Assembly (NCBI GenBank): GCA_902806435.1
Contig: CADCWO010000126.1
Span: forward strand, 1 to 55,385
Source: an uncultured Synechococcales cyanobacterium
GTDB lineage: Bacteria; Cyanobacteriota; Cyanobacteriia; Thermosynechococcales; Thermosynechococcaceae
Length of the DNA: 55,385 nucleotides
Direction: 5' to 3'
The notes beneath the pieces are model-generated. The model did no database searches and was not told the origin of the DNA. It worked only from the letters and a program-made list of their open reading frames with translations. Positions 45,543 to 54,188 of the stretch are shown in pieces. Positions within the stretch are counted from its first letter, which is position 1. Each line of letters starts with the position of its first letter. Position numbers and translations under genes: made by a program.

Positions 45543-46217
45543 TCACTTTACTAGTGGAGCAATAGCCCGTTGAACTCTACTTAGGCTAACTTCAGCAATC
45601 AGGGCGATCAAAGCAACTGGAATGGCGCCAACAAGAAGGATGGAGTTGTCGTAGAGCGCAAAGCCGAGGGTGATAAAGGTGCCTAAACCGCCAGCCCCAA
45701 TAAAAGCCGCTAAGGTGGCGCTGGCAATCACTTCAATCGTGGCTGTTTTGATTCCGGCGATAATAATTGGCAGAGCTAAAGGAATTTCAACTTGTCGTAA
45801 AACTTGGGTAGAGGCCATACCCATCCCCAAGGCTGCTTCTCGAATTGCTGGGTCAATGCTCCGAAACGCAACATCCGTGCTAATCAAGATGGGGGGCATT
45901 GCCAAGATGGTCAGAGCGATCGCCGCTGAGTGAAAGCTCAACCCAAAAAAAGGAATTGCCAAAAATAGTACCGCCAAGCTGGGTATCACCCGCAGGGCAT
46001 TAAAGCTATTCAGCAACACTCCAGATGCAACTCGCGAACGGGCACTTAACAGCCCTAACGGCAACCCCAACCCAAGACTAATGCTTAGAGGAACCATCAC
46101 CAGTCTTAGGTGGCCTTCTAGTGCAGCCAGAAGCTGATCTGGATGAGTAGCGGCGTACTCATAAGCTTGTCCTAAAACGTCCATTAGGCTGCTCCTTAGT
46201 AAGTCTGGTAAATTCAA
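45543..46217 (-). CDS. Osmoprotectant/glycine betaine-type ABC transporter permease
   Basis: 224 residues with about five membrane helices. Seen: HLRLVMVPLSISLGLGLPLGLL, NALRVIPSLAVLFLAIPFFG and the EAA loop DPAIREAALGMGMASTQVLRQVEIPLALP, typical of OpuBB/ProW-type permeases. Its partner ATPase and the substrate-binding protein are not in the window; it stands alone, convergent with DUF2811 and divergent from the HAD gene after 47 bp. Substrate (glycine betaine, choline, proline) is unproven. The N terminus may start at the internal Met12. Confidence 0.88.
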   Translation of the reverse strand: MNLPDLLRSSLMDVLGQAYEYAATHPDQLLAALEGHLRLVMVPLSISLGLGLPLGLLSARSRVASGVLLNSFNALRVIPSLAVLFLAIPFFGLSFHSAAIALTILAMPPILISTDVAFRSIDPAIREAALGMGMASTQVLRQVEIPLALPIIIAGIKTATIEVIASATLAAFIGAGGLGTFITLGFALYDNSILLVGAIPVALIALIAEVSLSRVQRAIAPLVK

Positions 46218-46264
46218 ATGCTCTGGCTTTTAGAATACTGAAAGTTTGCTCAGCGGGTTCACTG

Positions 46265-47038
46265 ATGCCTTTTATCCCCCTTTCTGAAGCTGCAAAAAAT
46301 TCTTGGATCAAAGATATTTGTTTGGTTGCTGCGGATATGGATGGTACCCTCACCCAGCAAGGAAAGTTTACAGCTTCGCTGTTGCAGGCCCTAGAGAATC
46401 TAGCCAATGCTGGAATTGAAGTACTGATTGTCACGGGGCGCTCTGCGGGTTGGGTAAGTGGCCTGGCTGCCTATCTACCGATCAGAGGAGCGATCGCTGA
46501 GAATGGTGGCTTATTCTACCCAGGCACTGGTGAAGTAGGAGCAAGCCTCACATCCCTAGCGGAGCCGGTAGCCCATCACCAGAAGCTAGCTCAGATGTTT
46601 CGACAGCTGCAAGCCCAATTTCCGCACATCAAAGAATCATCGGATAATCAGTTTCGTGTTACTGACTGGACCTTCGACAATCAAGACCTCAGCCTCATAG
46701 AAATTCAACAGATGGCAACACTGTGTGCACAGCAAGGATGGGGCTTTACCTACAGCGCTATTCAGTGCCATATCAAGCCGCCACAACAAAATAAAGGAGC
46801 GGGCCTCCTCACCAGCCTGAGTACTATTGAAAGCCTGAAATATCACTCAAAACAAATTTTGACGGTTGGCGATAGCCCCAATGATCAAGACCTGTTCAAC
46901 CCTGAAGTGTTTCCCCATTCGGTAGGCGTTGCTAATGCTTTGGCCTACCGTGCTGAAATGACCTATCGGCCTGCCTATGTCACGGCTGCTGCTGAAGGTG
47001 CGGGATTCTGTGAGTTGGTCAGCTACTTACTCTCCTAG
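46265..47038 (+). CDS. HAD-IIB (Cof-type) hydrolase
   Basis: 257-residue phosphatase of the haloacid dehalogenase superfamily. Seen: motif I AADMDGTLTQ with the nucleophile Asp, motif II VTGRSAGWV, a C2-type cap in the middle, and motif IV GDSPNDQDLF followed by VGVANAL. Likely a sugar-phosphate phosphatase; substrate not inferable. The ORF begins in the short divergent gap with the permease gene. Confidence 0.88.
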   Translation: MPFIPLSEAAKNSWIKDICLVAADMDGTLTQQGKFTASLLQALENLANAGIEVLIVTGRSAGWVSGLAAYLPIRGAIAENGGLFYPGTGEVGASLTSLAEPVAHHQKLAQMFRQLQAQFPHIKESSDNQFRVTDWTFDNQDLSLIEIQQMATLCAQQGWGFTYSAIQCHIKPPQQNKGAGLLTSLSTIESLKYHSKQILTVGDSPNDQDLFNPEVFPHSVGVANALAYRAEMTYRPAYVTAAAEGAGFCELVSYLLS

Positions 47039-47225
47039 TACCTTGACGACATTATGATGGATACGAATCGCCTGTCGGAATGAGATTACTCAAGAAAATC
47101 CTCCGCAAGCGCCTTATTTAGCTAGTCAAATCCGAGACAAGTCACAGAACGTAACTTTGAGAGCAAGTGCCAAGGTATAAGAAGTTCTAAACTGTAGAGA
47201 TAGTAATTGATGAACAATCACTTCT

Positions 47226-48209
47226 ATGTTTCCTATTCATCGCCCTCGCCGTCTTCGTAACCATCCCCAACTGCGCCGGATGGTACGGGAAACTGTTTTA
47301 ACTACCAGCGACTTGATCTATCCCTTGTTTGCGGTTTCCGGTGAAGCGATCGCCCAGGAAGTCAAATCCATGCCGGGGGTTTACCAGCTCTCCGTAGACA
47401 AAATTGTAGAAGAAGCGAAACAAGTCCACGACCTGGGAATCCCAGCAATTATTTTGTTTGGCATTCCTGTAGATAAAGATCAAGAAGCAACTGGCGCCTG
47501 GCACGATCACGGAATTGTGCAACAGGCAGCGACGGCGGTGAAGCAGGCAGTCCCGGATTTGATTGTAATCACCGATACCTGCCTGTGTGAATATACGACT
47601 CACGGTCACTGTGGCTACTTAGAAGTCGGTGACTTGACCGGACGGGTGCTCAACGACCCAACGCTGGAGCTGATTAAGAAAACAGCGGTCTCTCAAGCCA
47701 AAGCCGGGGCCGACATTATTGCCCCCTCCGGAATGATGGATGGGTTTGTCCAGGCGGCTCGTGCTGCTCTGGATGAGGCAGGCTTTCAGGACATACCAAT
47801 TTTCTCTTATGCTGCGAAGTACGCCTCTGCTTATTACGGTCCGTTCCGGGATGCGGCGGACTCTACTCCCCAATTTGGCGATCGCCGCACCTACCAAATG
47901 GACCCGGCAAATGCCCGCGAAGCCCTCAAAGAAGTCCGCATGGATATTCACGAAGGCGCGGACATGCTAATGGTCAAACCTGGTTTAGCCTACATGGATA
48001 TTATCTGGCAGGTAAAACAAGCCTCTGAGTTACCCGTGGCCGCCTATAATGTCTCTGGCGAATACTCAATGGTCAAGGCGGCAGCCCTCAACGGCTGGAT
48101 TGACGAAGAACGGGTGGTCTTAGAAACCTTAACTGGGTTTAAACGGGCCGGGGCAGATATGATTCTCACCTATCATGCCAAAGATGCCGCCCGCTGGCTG
48201 AGCAATTAA
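47226..48209 (+). CDS. hemB: Porphobilinogen synthase (delta-aminolevulinate dehydratase)
   Basis: Condenses two 5-aminolevulinates to porphobilinogen, the common precursor of haem, chlorophyll, bilins and corrin. 327 residues. Seen: [21 protein letters not shown], the metal-site region [16 protein letters not shown], the two active-site lysines in [19 protein letters not shown] and [14 protein letters not shown], and [13 protein letters not shown]. Supplies precursor for the PcyA and CobJ pathways seen elsewhere in the window. Followed after one base by an EamA transporter, so probably cotranscribed. Confidence 0.97.
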   Translation: MFPIHRPRRLRNHPQLRRMVRETVLTTSDLIYPLFAVSGEAIAQEVKSMPGVYQLSVDKIVEEAKQVHDLGIPAIILFGIPVDKDQEATGAWHDHGIVQQAATAVKQAVPDLIVITDTCLCEYTTHGHCGYLEVGDLTGRVLNDPTLELIKKTAVSQAKAGADIIAPSGMMDGFVQAARAALDEAGFQDIPIFSYAAKYASAYYGPFRDAADSTPQFGDRRTYQMDPANAREALKEVRMDIHEGADMLMVKPGLAYMDIIWQVKQASELPVAAYNVSGEYSMVKAAALNGWIDEERVVLETLTGFKRAGADMILTYHAKDAARWLSN

Positions 48210-48210
48210 T

Positions 48211-49098
48211 TTGCTACAGGGGGAACTGGCCGCTCTCACTGCAGCATTACTCTGGGCCTTGGCTTCCGCCGTTTATGGTTGGATTGGGCAGCGAGTTCCC
48301 CCCTTAGGCCTCAATCTTAGTAAAGGCATTGTGGCGGTTGTTCTGCTCAGCCTAACGCTATTACTCCAGGGTGATTGGACGCCTCAAATTAACCGTCTCA
48401 ATCTAGAGTTACTGCTTCTCAGCGGTATTGTGGGGATTGGTTTGGGTGACACGCTCTATTTTGAGGCGCTACAGCGTCTGGGGGTACGGCAGACTCTACT
48501 TCTGAAAGAAGGCCTCTCTCCTCCCATGACCGCAGGGCTGGCTCTACTCTTTTTGGATGAGCTGCTGCCACTCAACGCTTGGCTGGGCATTATTTTGACC
48601 CTCCTGGGAGTGGCTTGGGTAATTAGTGAGCGCTCACCCGCTGGTTTAGAGAATCCAAGCCAGCGAATTCAGGGCATTAGCTTTGGCCTCCTGGCCGCAA
48701 TCGGTCAAGCAGGGGGAGCTGTCTTATCTCGTGCTGCCTTAGCGGGAACTGGCGTTAGCCCTTTGTGGGCAGCTCTACTGCGCTTGAGCGCCGGAGTTGG
48801 CGTGCTATTGCTATGGGGATTAGCCCGGCAGCAGTTGGGCCAGTGGTTCAAGGGCTTCAATTCCAAACGACTACTCGCGGCGCTGGTTCTCGCAGCGTTT
48901 GGCGGGACCTACCTAGGTATCTGGTTGCAGCAAGTTGCGCTCAAATATACAGCCGCGGGCGTTGCCCAAACCTTGGGAGCGACCAGCCCGCTCTTTGTCT
49001 TACCCATCGCGATCGCAATGGGAGAAGTGATGAGTAATAGGGCAGTATTAGGAGTCGTAATCGCCATTGGCGGCATCGCTCTGCTCTTCAGCGCTTAG
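48211..49098 (+). CDS. DMT superfamily (EamA) transporter
   Basis: 295 residues, ten predicted membrane helices as two EamA repeats (residues about 5-135 and 155-292). Seen: LWALASAVYGWIGQRVPPLGLNLSKG, GIGLGDTLYFEALQRLGVRQTLLLKEGLSP, and YTAAGVAQTLGATSPLFVLPIAI. The start is TTG at 48211, one base after the hemB stop, so translational coupling is likely. Substrate unknown; amino acid or metabolite export is typical. Confidence 0.88.
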   Translation: MLQGELAALTAALLWALASAVYGWIGQRVPPLGLNLSKGIVAVVLLSLTLLLQGDWTPQINRLNLELLLLSGIVGIGLGDTLYFEALQRLGVRQTLLLKEGLSPPMTAGLALLFLDELLPLNAWLGIILTLLGVAWVISERSPAGLENPSQRIQGISFGLLAAIGQAGGAVLSRAALAGTGVSPLWAALLRLSAGVGVLLLWGLARQQLGQWFKGFNSKRLLAALVLAAFGGTYLGIWLQQVALKYTAAGVAQTLGATSPLFVLPIAIAMGEVMSNRAVLGVVIAIGGIALLFSA

Positions 49099-49185
49099 AA
49101 AGACTGCTCACAGCCTGCTTTAACTCTGGAACCTGGTATCAGGCTAGAAAGCCTTAACAAAATGTTGCATTCCGAATGTCTTTGC

Positions 49186-49203
49186 GTTACATTAGTTAAC
49201 AAA
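49186..49203 (+). promoter_or_regulatory. HLR1-like site (RpaB binding) upstream of hli
   Basis: GTTACATT AG TTAACAAA matches the HLR1 direct repeat (G/T)TTACA(T/A)(T/A)NN(G/T)TTACA(T/A)(T/A) with one mismatch. It ends 20 bp before the hli ATG and overlaps the expected promoter or start-site region. In the known cases RpaB bound there represses in low light; the fit to an hli gene supports it. Confidence 0.55.
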
Positions 49204-49223
49204 TGGAGAAGGAACTTTAAATC

Positions 49224-49427
49224 ATGCAAGACACTAAAAAAGCAACCAGCTATCCTGATAACCAAGCCCAGCGTCAGTATGGTGAGTACGCTACAAAATG
49301 GCAATTTGGTTCCAACCCAAGCGCCGAACTCTGGAATGGTCGTCTAGCAATGCTTGGCTTTGCAGCCGCATTGATTATTGAGCTAACTACTGGACAAGGG
49401 CTACTTCACTTCTGGGGCTTAATCTAA
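49224..49427 (+). CDS. High light-inducible protein (Hli/SCP, chlorophyll a/b-binding-like)
   Basis: 67-residue single-helix thylakoid protein binding chlorophyll and carotenoid, protecting photosystem II assembly under high light. Seen: [33 protein letters not shown], with the ExxNxRxAMxGF chlorophyll-binding motif. GGAGAAGGAAC lies about 8-18 bases before the ATG, and an HLR1-like element sits just above. The N terminus is polar. Ends 30 bp before a strong terminator. Confidence 0.94.
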   Translation: MQDTKKATSYPDNQAQRQYGEYATKWQFGSNPSAELWNGRLAMLGFAAALIIELTTGQGLLHFWGLI

Positions 49428-49456
49428 ATCTCCTTGTTAGGTTTCTAATTACAAAC

Positions 49457-49502
49457 GTTAAGAGGGTAAGGGACTTCTCATAGCATCCCTTACCCTCTTA
49501 AC
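49457..49502. terminator. Strong bidirectional terminator between hli and sigA
   Basis: A perfect 17-bp stem GTTAAGAGGGTAAGGGA (49457-49473) with its complement (49486-49502) and a 12-base loop, between the hli stop and the convergent sigA stop. No T-run on either side, so strength comes from the stem. Confidence 0.75.
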
Positions 49503-49541
49503 AGTTAATTGCTTGTTTGACAAAGCAGGACAAAAAACACC

Positions 49542-50669
49542 CTAGCGAATATACTCCTTCAAGACACTGTTACGGTTCGGATGCCGCAGCTTTCTCAGGG
49601 CTTTAGCTTCGATTTGACGAATTCGTTCACGAGTAACATTGAAAATTTGACCAATTTCTTCTAGTGTCTTCATTCGACCATCGTCTAGACCGTAACGTAG
49701 CTTCAAAACGTCTCGTTCACGGGGGCTAAGGGTATCTAATACGCTTTCTAAGTCCTCTCGCAATAAATTCTTTGATACTTGGTCTTCGGGTGTTTCACTG
49801 TCTGACTCAATGAAGTCACCTAATCTTGAGTCTTCCTCTTTACCAATAGGAGTCTCCAAGGAAATCGGAAGCTGAGCTGACTTAGCGATGAAACGAAGCT
49901 TCTCAATAGTGATCTCCATACGTGTTGCAATCTCTTCCTCGGTCGGTTTGCGACCCATTTCTTGAGATAGCAGCTTCGTTGTCTTTTTAATCCGGGAAAT
50001 AGTTTCGTAAAGATGAACTGGTAGGCGGATAGTTCGAGACTGATCTGCGATCGCCCGTGTAATCGCCTGTCGAATCCACCAAGTTGCATAGGTAGAAAAC
50101 TTATAACCCTTTTCGTGGTCAAACTTTTCAGCCGCTCGAATCAAACCTAAACTACCCTCCTGAATCAAATCCTGGAAAGAAAGTCCTCGGTTCATGTACT
50201 TCTTGGCAATAGAGACAACCAAACGCAAGTTTGACTGCACCATCTTATCTTTTGCTCGTCGACCTAAATGCAAACGATGTCGAAAAGCTTGTACTGGCAT
50301 ATCAACTGCGCCAGCCCACTCTTGATCACGAGGGTCACGTTCGAGTTGCAGAAACAAATCATCTCGAATCCGCTCTAACTGAAGTAGATCAGCAATTTTT
50401 CGGGCTAACTCAATCTCTTCATCTGCCCGTAGCAACCGGATCCGGCCAATCTCCTGTAGATAAAGGCGGATGGAATCTTCGGTGTAATGTTTCTTCTTAG
50501 CTTGACCCCGGCGCCGGGTAGTTCGAGACTTACTGGCTTTACCTTCCTCATCAGGTTGGGCATCTAAAGAGTCTTCCTGATTGTCTTCAGCTATCTCCTC
50601 AATTAGAAGGCTTTCTAATTGATTATCAGGTTGGGCAAGTGTCTCAAGTACGTTATTGGCCTGGGTCAT
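49542..50669 (-). CDS. sigA: RNA polymerase group 1 sigma factor SigA
   Basis: Primary (housekeeping) sigma factor. Seen: an acidic and then basic N terminus ([12 protein letters not shown]), [28 protein letters not shown] (region 1.2), [38 protein letters not shown] (2.1-2.2), [32 protein letters not shown] (2.3-2.4), and the region 4 helix-turn-helix [28 protein letters not shown]. Start set at 50669 (MTQANNV), which is where relatives begin; ATG 50699 would add 10 residues. Convergent with hli. No anti-sigma gene nearby. Confidence 0.96.
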   Translation of the reverse strand: MTQANNVLETLAQPDNQLESLLIEEIAEDNQEDSLDAQPDEEGKASKSRTTRRRGQAKKKHYTEDSIRLYLQEIGRIRLLRADEEIELARKIADLLQLERIRDDLFLQLERDPRDQEWAGAVDMPVQAFRHRLHLGRRAKDKMVQSNLRLVVSIAKKYMNRGLSFQDLIQEGSLGLIRAAEKFDHEKGYKFSTYATWWIRQAITRAIADQSRTIRLPVHLYETISRIKKTTKLLSQEMGRKPTEEEIATRMEITIEKLRFIAKSAQLPISLETPIGKEEDSRLGDFIESDSETPEDQVSKNLLREDLESVLDTLSPRERDVLKLRYGLDDGRMKTLEEIGQIFNVTRERIRQIEAKALRKLRHPNRNSVLKEYIR

Positions 50670-51553
50670 GCCGGATTCCTCATACTCCCTAATAAACAAC
50701 AGGAGAAAGTTAAGTCTATTTCTAAAGTAAAGCAGTCAAGGTTAGAACTTGAGAGGTCATCAAGATAGTTCTTAAACAGCTAAAGACTATATCGCTCTAC
50801 CTAGTAAAAGTTAATTTTACTCAAGCCAGCCTTTGCTTTGAACCCAGCTTGTCGCTATACCTCCCAAGACCTTCCCGATTGTAGCCTTTCTCACAAAACT
50901 TGCACGCCTTTTATTGCATATTTGTAAAGCTACAAGCTCAAAGACAGCAAAAACTAGCCTTCTCTAGATGCAGCTCAATGTCTCAACAGATTCTGTAAAG
51001 CTCCAGACTATGGACAAGTGGAGACTGAATAAAAGGCTGCAAGGTACGCTCTGAAGTCCCGCTAGTACCTAGTTACTTGTTTAACCTACCTAGTCAAAAA
51101 CAAATCTCAATAAATCTTGATAAGCCTAGCTTTGCCATTACTAAACCTGTGAGTTGGCATAGATATAGGTTAAGTCGACAAGGATCTATCAAAAGTTCCA
51201 GAGCTTGATTTCATGGAGTTTTACAACAAAGTTAACTTTGTTAAAACTCAAGAAAGTCTCTTGCTGCCAAGTTGCAATAGTGTCAGCGCAATTTACTAGA
51301 GAACTGTAGTACTTCAATAAAGCTCGCGCTCTTGCTTCAGGGTTAAACTAGCCACAGGTTTACCTGACCTCGACGTAATCCTTAAAGAACTGATAGCGGA
51401 AGTAGTCATCTAGCTTGTACTAGACAAGTGTAAATCTCAGCAAACTTGGGAACTCTATAAATCTTGAAGGCTAGTTTTGGTAAAGCCAAGTAACACCAGT
51501 AAGCTACCATTCCTTAATCTCAAACTACCGAGCATAGGAGTAGACAGATTTAA
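50670..51553. other. Long sigA upstream region with a large palindrome
   Basis: 884 bp between divergent sigA and the unknown gene at 51554. AT-rich, no ORF. Near sigA (50744-50772) a hairpin AGAACTTGA / TCAAG-AGTTCT could form in the sigA leader. A 34-bp dyad at 51216-51249 is described separately. sigA promoters, often several in cyanobacteria, should lie in this stretch. Confidence 0.5.
51216..51249. promoter_or_regulatory. Extended palindrome in the sigA/unknown gene spacer
   Basis: The core AACAAAGTT AACTTTGTT is an 18-bp perfect palindrome at 51225-51242; with GAGTTTT (51216-51222) and AAAACTC (51243-51249) it extends to 16 paired positions per side with a two-base bulge. No loop, so it is more like a dyad operator or cruciform than a terminator. 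The regulator is unknown. Confidence 0.5.
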
Positions 51554-52891
51554 GTGGTCACGAAGATTGCACAACATAGTCCGCAAACAACTCCTGAAGA
51601 GCAGCAATTGTACGATCATTTGCTCCACTGGGTTCAAATAGAATCTCCCAGACAAATGATTGAGCGCTTTCGGAATCTATTTGTTGTTGGGCTTAGTTAT
51701 GATGACCCTGAAATTCTAAATGCCTTAGATAAAATTACTGCCACAAGCTATGCCGAACAATCTTTCAAGCTCTTCTTAAATCGCTGCTGCTATATTTTGA
51801 TCAACCGCTGGCAAGCTCGACCTCAGTACCACAGTGCAATTCCAGAATTAATTTTCCTTTTTAGTAAGCCAATTACTCATACAGCCTCAGGGCTAGGGCG
51901 TTCACGAGCAATCAAACGTCTCCGCCTACTGATAGACCTTTTTATTGAAAGTGAACAGTACCAGACGCTACGTCGTTTGGCAGAATTTGTGTGTGAACCC
52001 CCAGAAACAGTAAGGGGAAATATTCAGCCCTTGAAAGTTATTGAGTTTGGACAAGTCAGCGGTCCAATAGTACAACCTGCAGAGTTTGCTAGCACCAAAC
52101 CTCTGATCAGCTTGATCCGGCGTTACCCCTTTTTATATGATCACTGCTTAATGAACCAGGACAGCTCTTCTGAGCAACAACAGACAGTTAGGCAGATCCA
52201 AACTGAGGTTCGCAGGCAATTCGAAGCGAACTTATCTCAGTATCTAATTTACCAGGTACGTCGTTCAGGATCACCAGAGAAACTGCTCCAACCCTCTAAG
52301 AACCCTACTTTGCTGTCTGATCACGAGCTTTGGGGGGCATTGAAGCAGTTTGTCGGCAAAGCAGAAGGGAACTTTAGCTACCGAGATCTAGCCCAGAAGT
52401 TTTTGTTGCATACTCGGCAAGTTCAGTCTTACCAAGCTTTTAAGGACGATTTTTACCAGTATTTAGTCTCCTCAGTTGACTCCAAGTACGGTCGATGCCG
52501 GTTTAACAATCAGTTGCATCAATACTTGAAGAATATTTCTGCTCAGAGTAACTCGCAAAAATTTAGTGATTTTCTGTTCGTGAGAACCTGTAGCCAAATT
52601 CTTAATTTTCTAGTTGTTGATAGTCCCCAGCAGCCAGAGCACTATGTTTTTGTTGACCTGGCGACTAACATTGGAACTACAGCAACGATAGGATTGCTAC
52701 TCAAAGTTGTTCTAGTATGCAGAAAAGTCAAACCTCATTCAGAGAAGCGGTTTGCTATCTTGTTCAATCACTATGAATCTCAAGGCCAGTCTAAACTTCA
52801 ATGGCTAGTTGATTGCCTAGAAAATCTCAACGTTGCCTGGAGCACCAACTTTGGTACTGTCGACTTTTCTTCTGTAAATCAAATTCTTTAG
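51554..52891 (+). CDS. Conserved cyanobacterial protein, unknown function
   Basis: 445 residues, mostly helical, no signal peptide, with a single short hydrophobic stretch (ATIGLLLKVVLVC, about 388-401) that is probably not a membrane helix. Recurrent motifs include IESPRQMIERFRNLFVVGLSYDDPEIL, FLNRCCYILINRWQARPQYHSAIPELIFLF and GRSRAIKRLRLLIDLFI. The translated start is GTG at 51554. No known domain recognised. Its position divergent from sigA with an 884-bp shared spacer may mean shared regulation. Confidence 0.78.
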   Translation: MVTKIAQHSPQTTPEEQQLYDHLLHWVQIESPRQMIERFRNLFVVGLSYDDPEILNALDKITATSYAEQSFKLFLNRCCYILINRWQARPQYHSAIPELIFLFSKPITHTASGLGRSRAIKRLRLLIDLFIESEQYQTLRRLAEFVCEPPETVRGNIQPLKVIEFGQVSGPIVQPAEFASTKPLISLIRRYPFLYDHCLMNQDSSSEQQQTVRQIQTEVRRQFEANLSQYLIYQVRRSGSPEKLLQPSKNPTLLSDHELWGALKQFVGKAEGNFSYRDLAQKFLLHTRQVQSYQAFKDDFYQYLVSSVDSKYGRCRFNNQLHQYLKNISAQSNSQKFSDFLFVRTCSQILNFLVVDSPQQPEHYVFVDLATNIGTTATIGLLLKVVLVCRKVKPHSEKRFAILFNHYESQGQSKLQWLVDCLENLNVAWSTNFGTVDFSSVNQIL

Positions 52892-53006
52892 ACTCTGTAA
52901 CCTGATCTGTTTAAGGCGTGCATCGAGTAAACACTAGATTTAGTCAAGGAGTAAATTTCGATGGCTTAAGTTGCTCTAGGTGACAATGAAGGATTGAATT
53001 AGCCCT

Positions 53007-53021
53007 GCGCTTTTTAAGCGC
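53007..53021 (+). terminator. Short hairpin after the unknown gene
   Basis: GCGCTT (53007-53012) and AAGCGC (53016-53021) with a 3-base loop, about 115 bp downstream of the gene ending at 52891. No T-run follows. Weak candidate. Confidence 0.25.
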
Positions 53022-53215
53022 TAAGTCTCTAAAGCAGTTTTATGACTAAAAAGCACTTTCGCTAAAGGCCAGGCTGCTAGAGTGTTGCTTTGTTGGTAGT
53101 AGTCTTTGAGTAACTCTGATAGTGAGGAGCAAGAAGGTACTCCTTGAAAGGGTATAGCGCTACACAAACCTGTTAGGACATTATTATGGAGGTAGAGAAG
53201 CGTTCAGATGCCACT

Positions 53216-53608
53216 ATGCCTGCTCCTTACAGTTACGACCTGCGCACCAAAGCGATTGAAGCCGTTAAAGGCGGTGAACGAAAAAGTGAGGTATGTCGAA
53301 TGTTCAATATTAGCCGCAACACGTTGGACCTGTGGCTGAAACGGGAAGAGCAAACCGGGGACTATCAAGCAATTACCAATTTTCAAAAGGGCAGTCGGCA
53401 CAAAATCACCGATTGGAAACGTTTTCAATCGTTTGCTCAACAACATGGTGGTAAAACTCAAAAGGAGATGGCGAAGTTATGGGGAGAGGGGGTGACTCAG
53501 CAAAACATCAGTAATGCCCTGATGAAGCTGGGTTTGAGCTGTAAAAAAAGACTTACGGATACCGAGAGCGCGACGAACACAAGCGGCAGGAGTTTGCAGA
53601 ACGATTGA
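53216..53608 (+). CDS. IS630 transposase, N-terminal part (ORF A)
   Basis: N-terminal helix-turn-helix part of an IS630 transposase: MPAPYSYDLRTKAIEAVKGGERKSEVCRMFNISRNTLDLWLKREE, then a second HTH-like domain with GKTQKEMAKLWGEGVTQQNISNALMKLG. The start is taken at ATG 53216 (MPAPYSYD); ATG 53186 is possible. The frame ends shortly after a run of seven A at 53543-53549. A -1 shift there reads on in the next frame as KKTYGYRERDEHKRQEF, the expected family continuation. Either programmed frameshifting/transcriptional slippage or an inactivating mutation explains the split. Confidence 0.85.
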   Translation: MPAPYSYDLRTKAIEAVKGGERKSEVCRMFNISRNTLDLWLKREEQTGDYQAITNFQKGSRHKITDWKRFQSFAQQHGGKTQKEMAKLWGEGVTQQNISNALMKLGLSCKKRLTDTESATNTSGRSLQND

Positions 53609-54144
53609 AGGGCAAGTTGCCGCAGCAGATAGTGTACGTGGATGAAGCGGGCATCGATAACCGAGACGACTATCCCTATGGCTACTGCGAGGTAGGGCAA
53701 CGGTTCTATGCACTCAAATCGGGCAAGCGTACCGAACGAGTCAGTTGGATTGCCGCATTGAAGGAGAAATGCTTGTTTGCACCGATGACGTTTGCAGGCT
53801 CTTGCAACCGAGATTTGTTTGAGATGTGGTTGGAGGAGTGTTTAGTGCCTCAGCTGAAACCAGGGGATGTGATTGTAATCGACAACGCCAGTTTTCACCA
53901 TTCTCACAGGATTGAGGAGATTGTGGCAAAAGCCGAATGTGAGATTTGGTATCTGCCGCCTTATTCTCCAGACCTCAACAAGATTGAGCATTGGTGGTTT
54001 GTGCTCAAGAATTGGATGCGGCAACGCTGGGATGAGTTCGAGAGCTTTCGGGATTGTAAGGACAGCTCGGCGGCAGAATTCTCTGCCCGCCAGACTGTCG
54101 GTGTCGATGCTGCTTTCAAACATTGTCCTGACGTAGCTTCGTAG
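53605..54144 (+). CDS. IS630 transposase, catalytic part (ORF B)
   Basis: DDE catalytic domain in the -1 frame relative to ORF A. Seen: QIVYVDEAGIDNRD (first Asp), VIVIDNASFHHSHRI (second Asp) and LPPYSPDLNKIEHWWFVLK (Glu), all intact. The frame is open well upstream of the ATG at 53605, so true entry is through the A7 shift site. The C terminus, normally RDCVDAAFK-like, carries a 15-residue extra segment encoded by a palindrome at 54061-54099, so activity is uncertain. Confidence 0.87.
   Translation: MKGKLPQQIVYVDEAGIDNRDDYPYGYCEVGQRFYALKSGKRTERVSWIAALKEKCLFAPMTFAGSCNRDLFEMWLEECLVPQLKPGDVIVIDNASFHHSHRIEEIVAKAECEIWYLPPYSPDLNKIEHWWFVLKNWMRQRWDEFESFRDCKDSSAAEFSARQTVGVDAAFKHCPDVAS
54061..54099 (+). 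repeat. In-frame palindromic insertion in the IS630 transposase
   Basis: GACAG...CTGTC outer arms and GGCGGCAGA / TCTGCCCGCC inner arms form an imperfect 39-base hairpin. It falls exactly in the segment that splits the usual RDC-VDAAFK motif, encoding KDSSAAEFSARQTVG. The presumed insertion is 45 bp, so the reading frame is preserved. Confidence 0.65.
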
Positions 54145-54188
54145 TGCTATAAAGGATGTCACAAGTAGGTCAGAGTGAGGAAGCATTC

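Larger units (their letters stand above)
53155..54149 (+). mobile_element. IS630-type insertion sequence (~995 bp)
   Basis: Imperfect terminal inverted repeats of about 26 bp (53155-53180 and 54124-54149) begin TAGCGCTAC / TAGCACTAC and end AGGACA, with about 70% identity. Both ends are flanked by TA (53153-53154 and 54150-54151), the target duplication expected for IS630/Tc1-mariner elements. The transposase is split across two frames. Confidence 0.85.
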
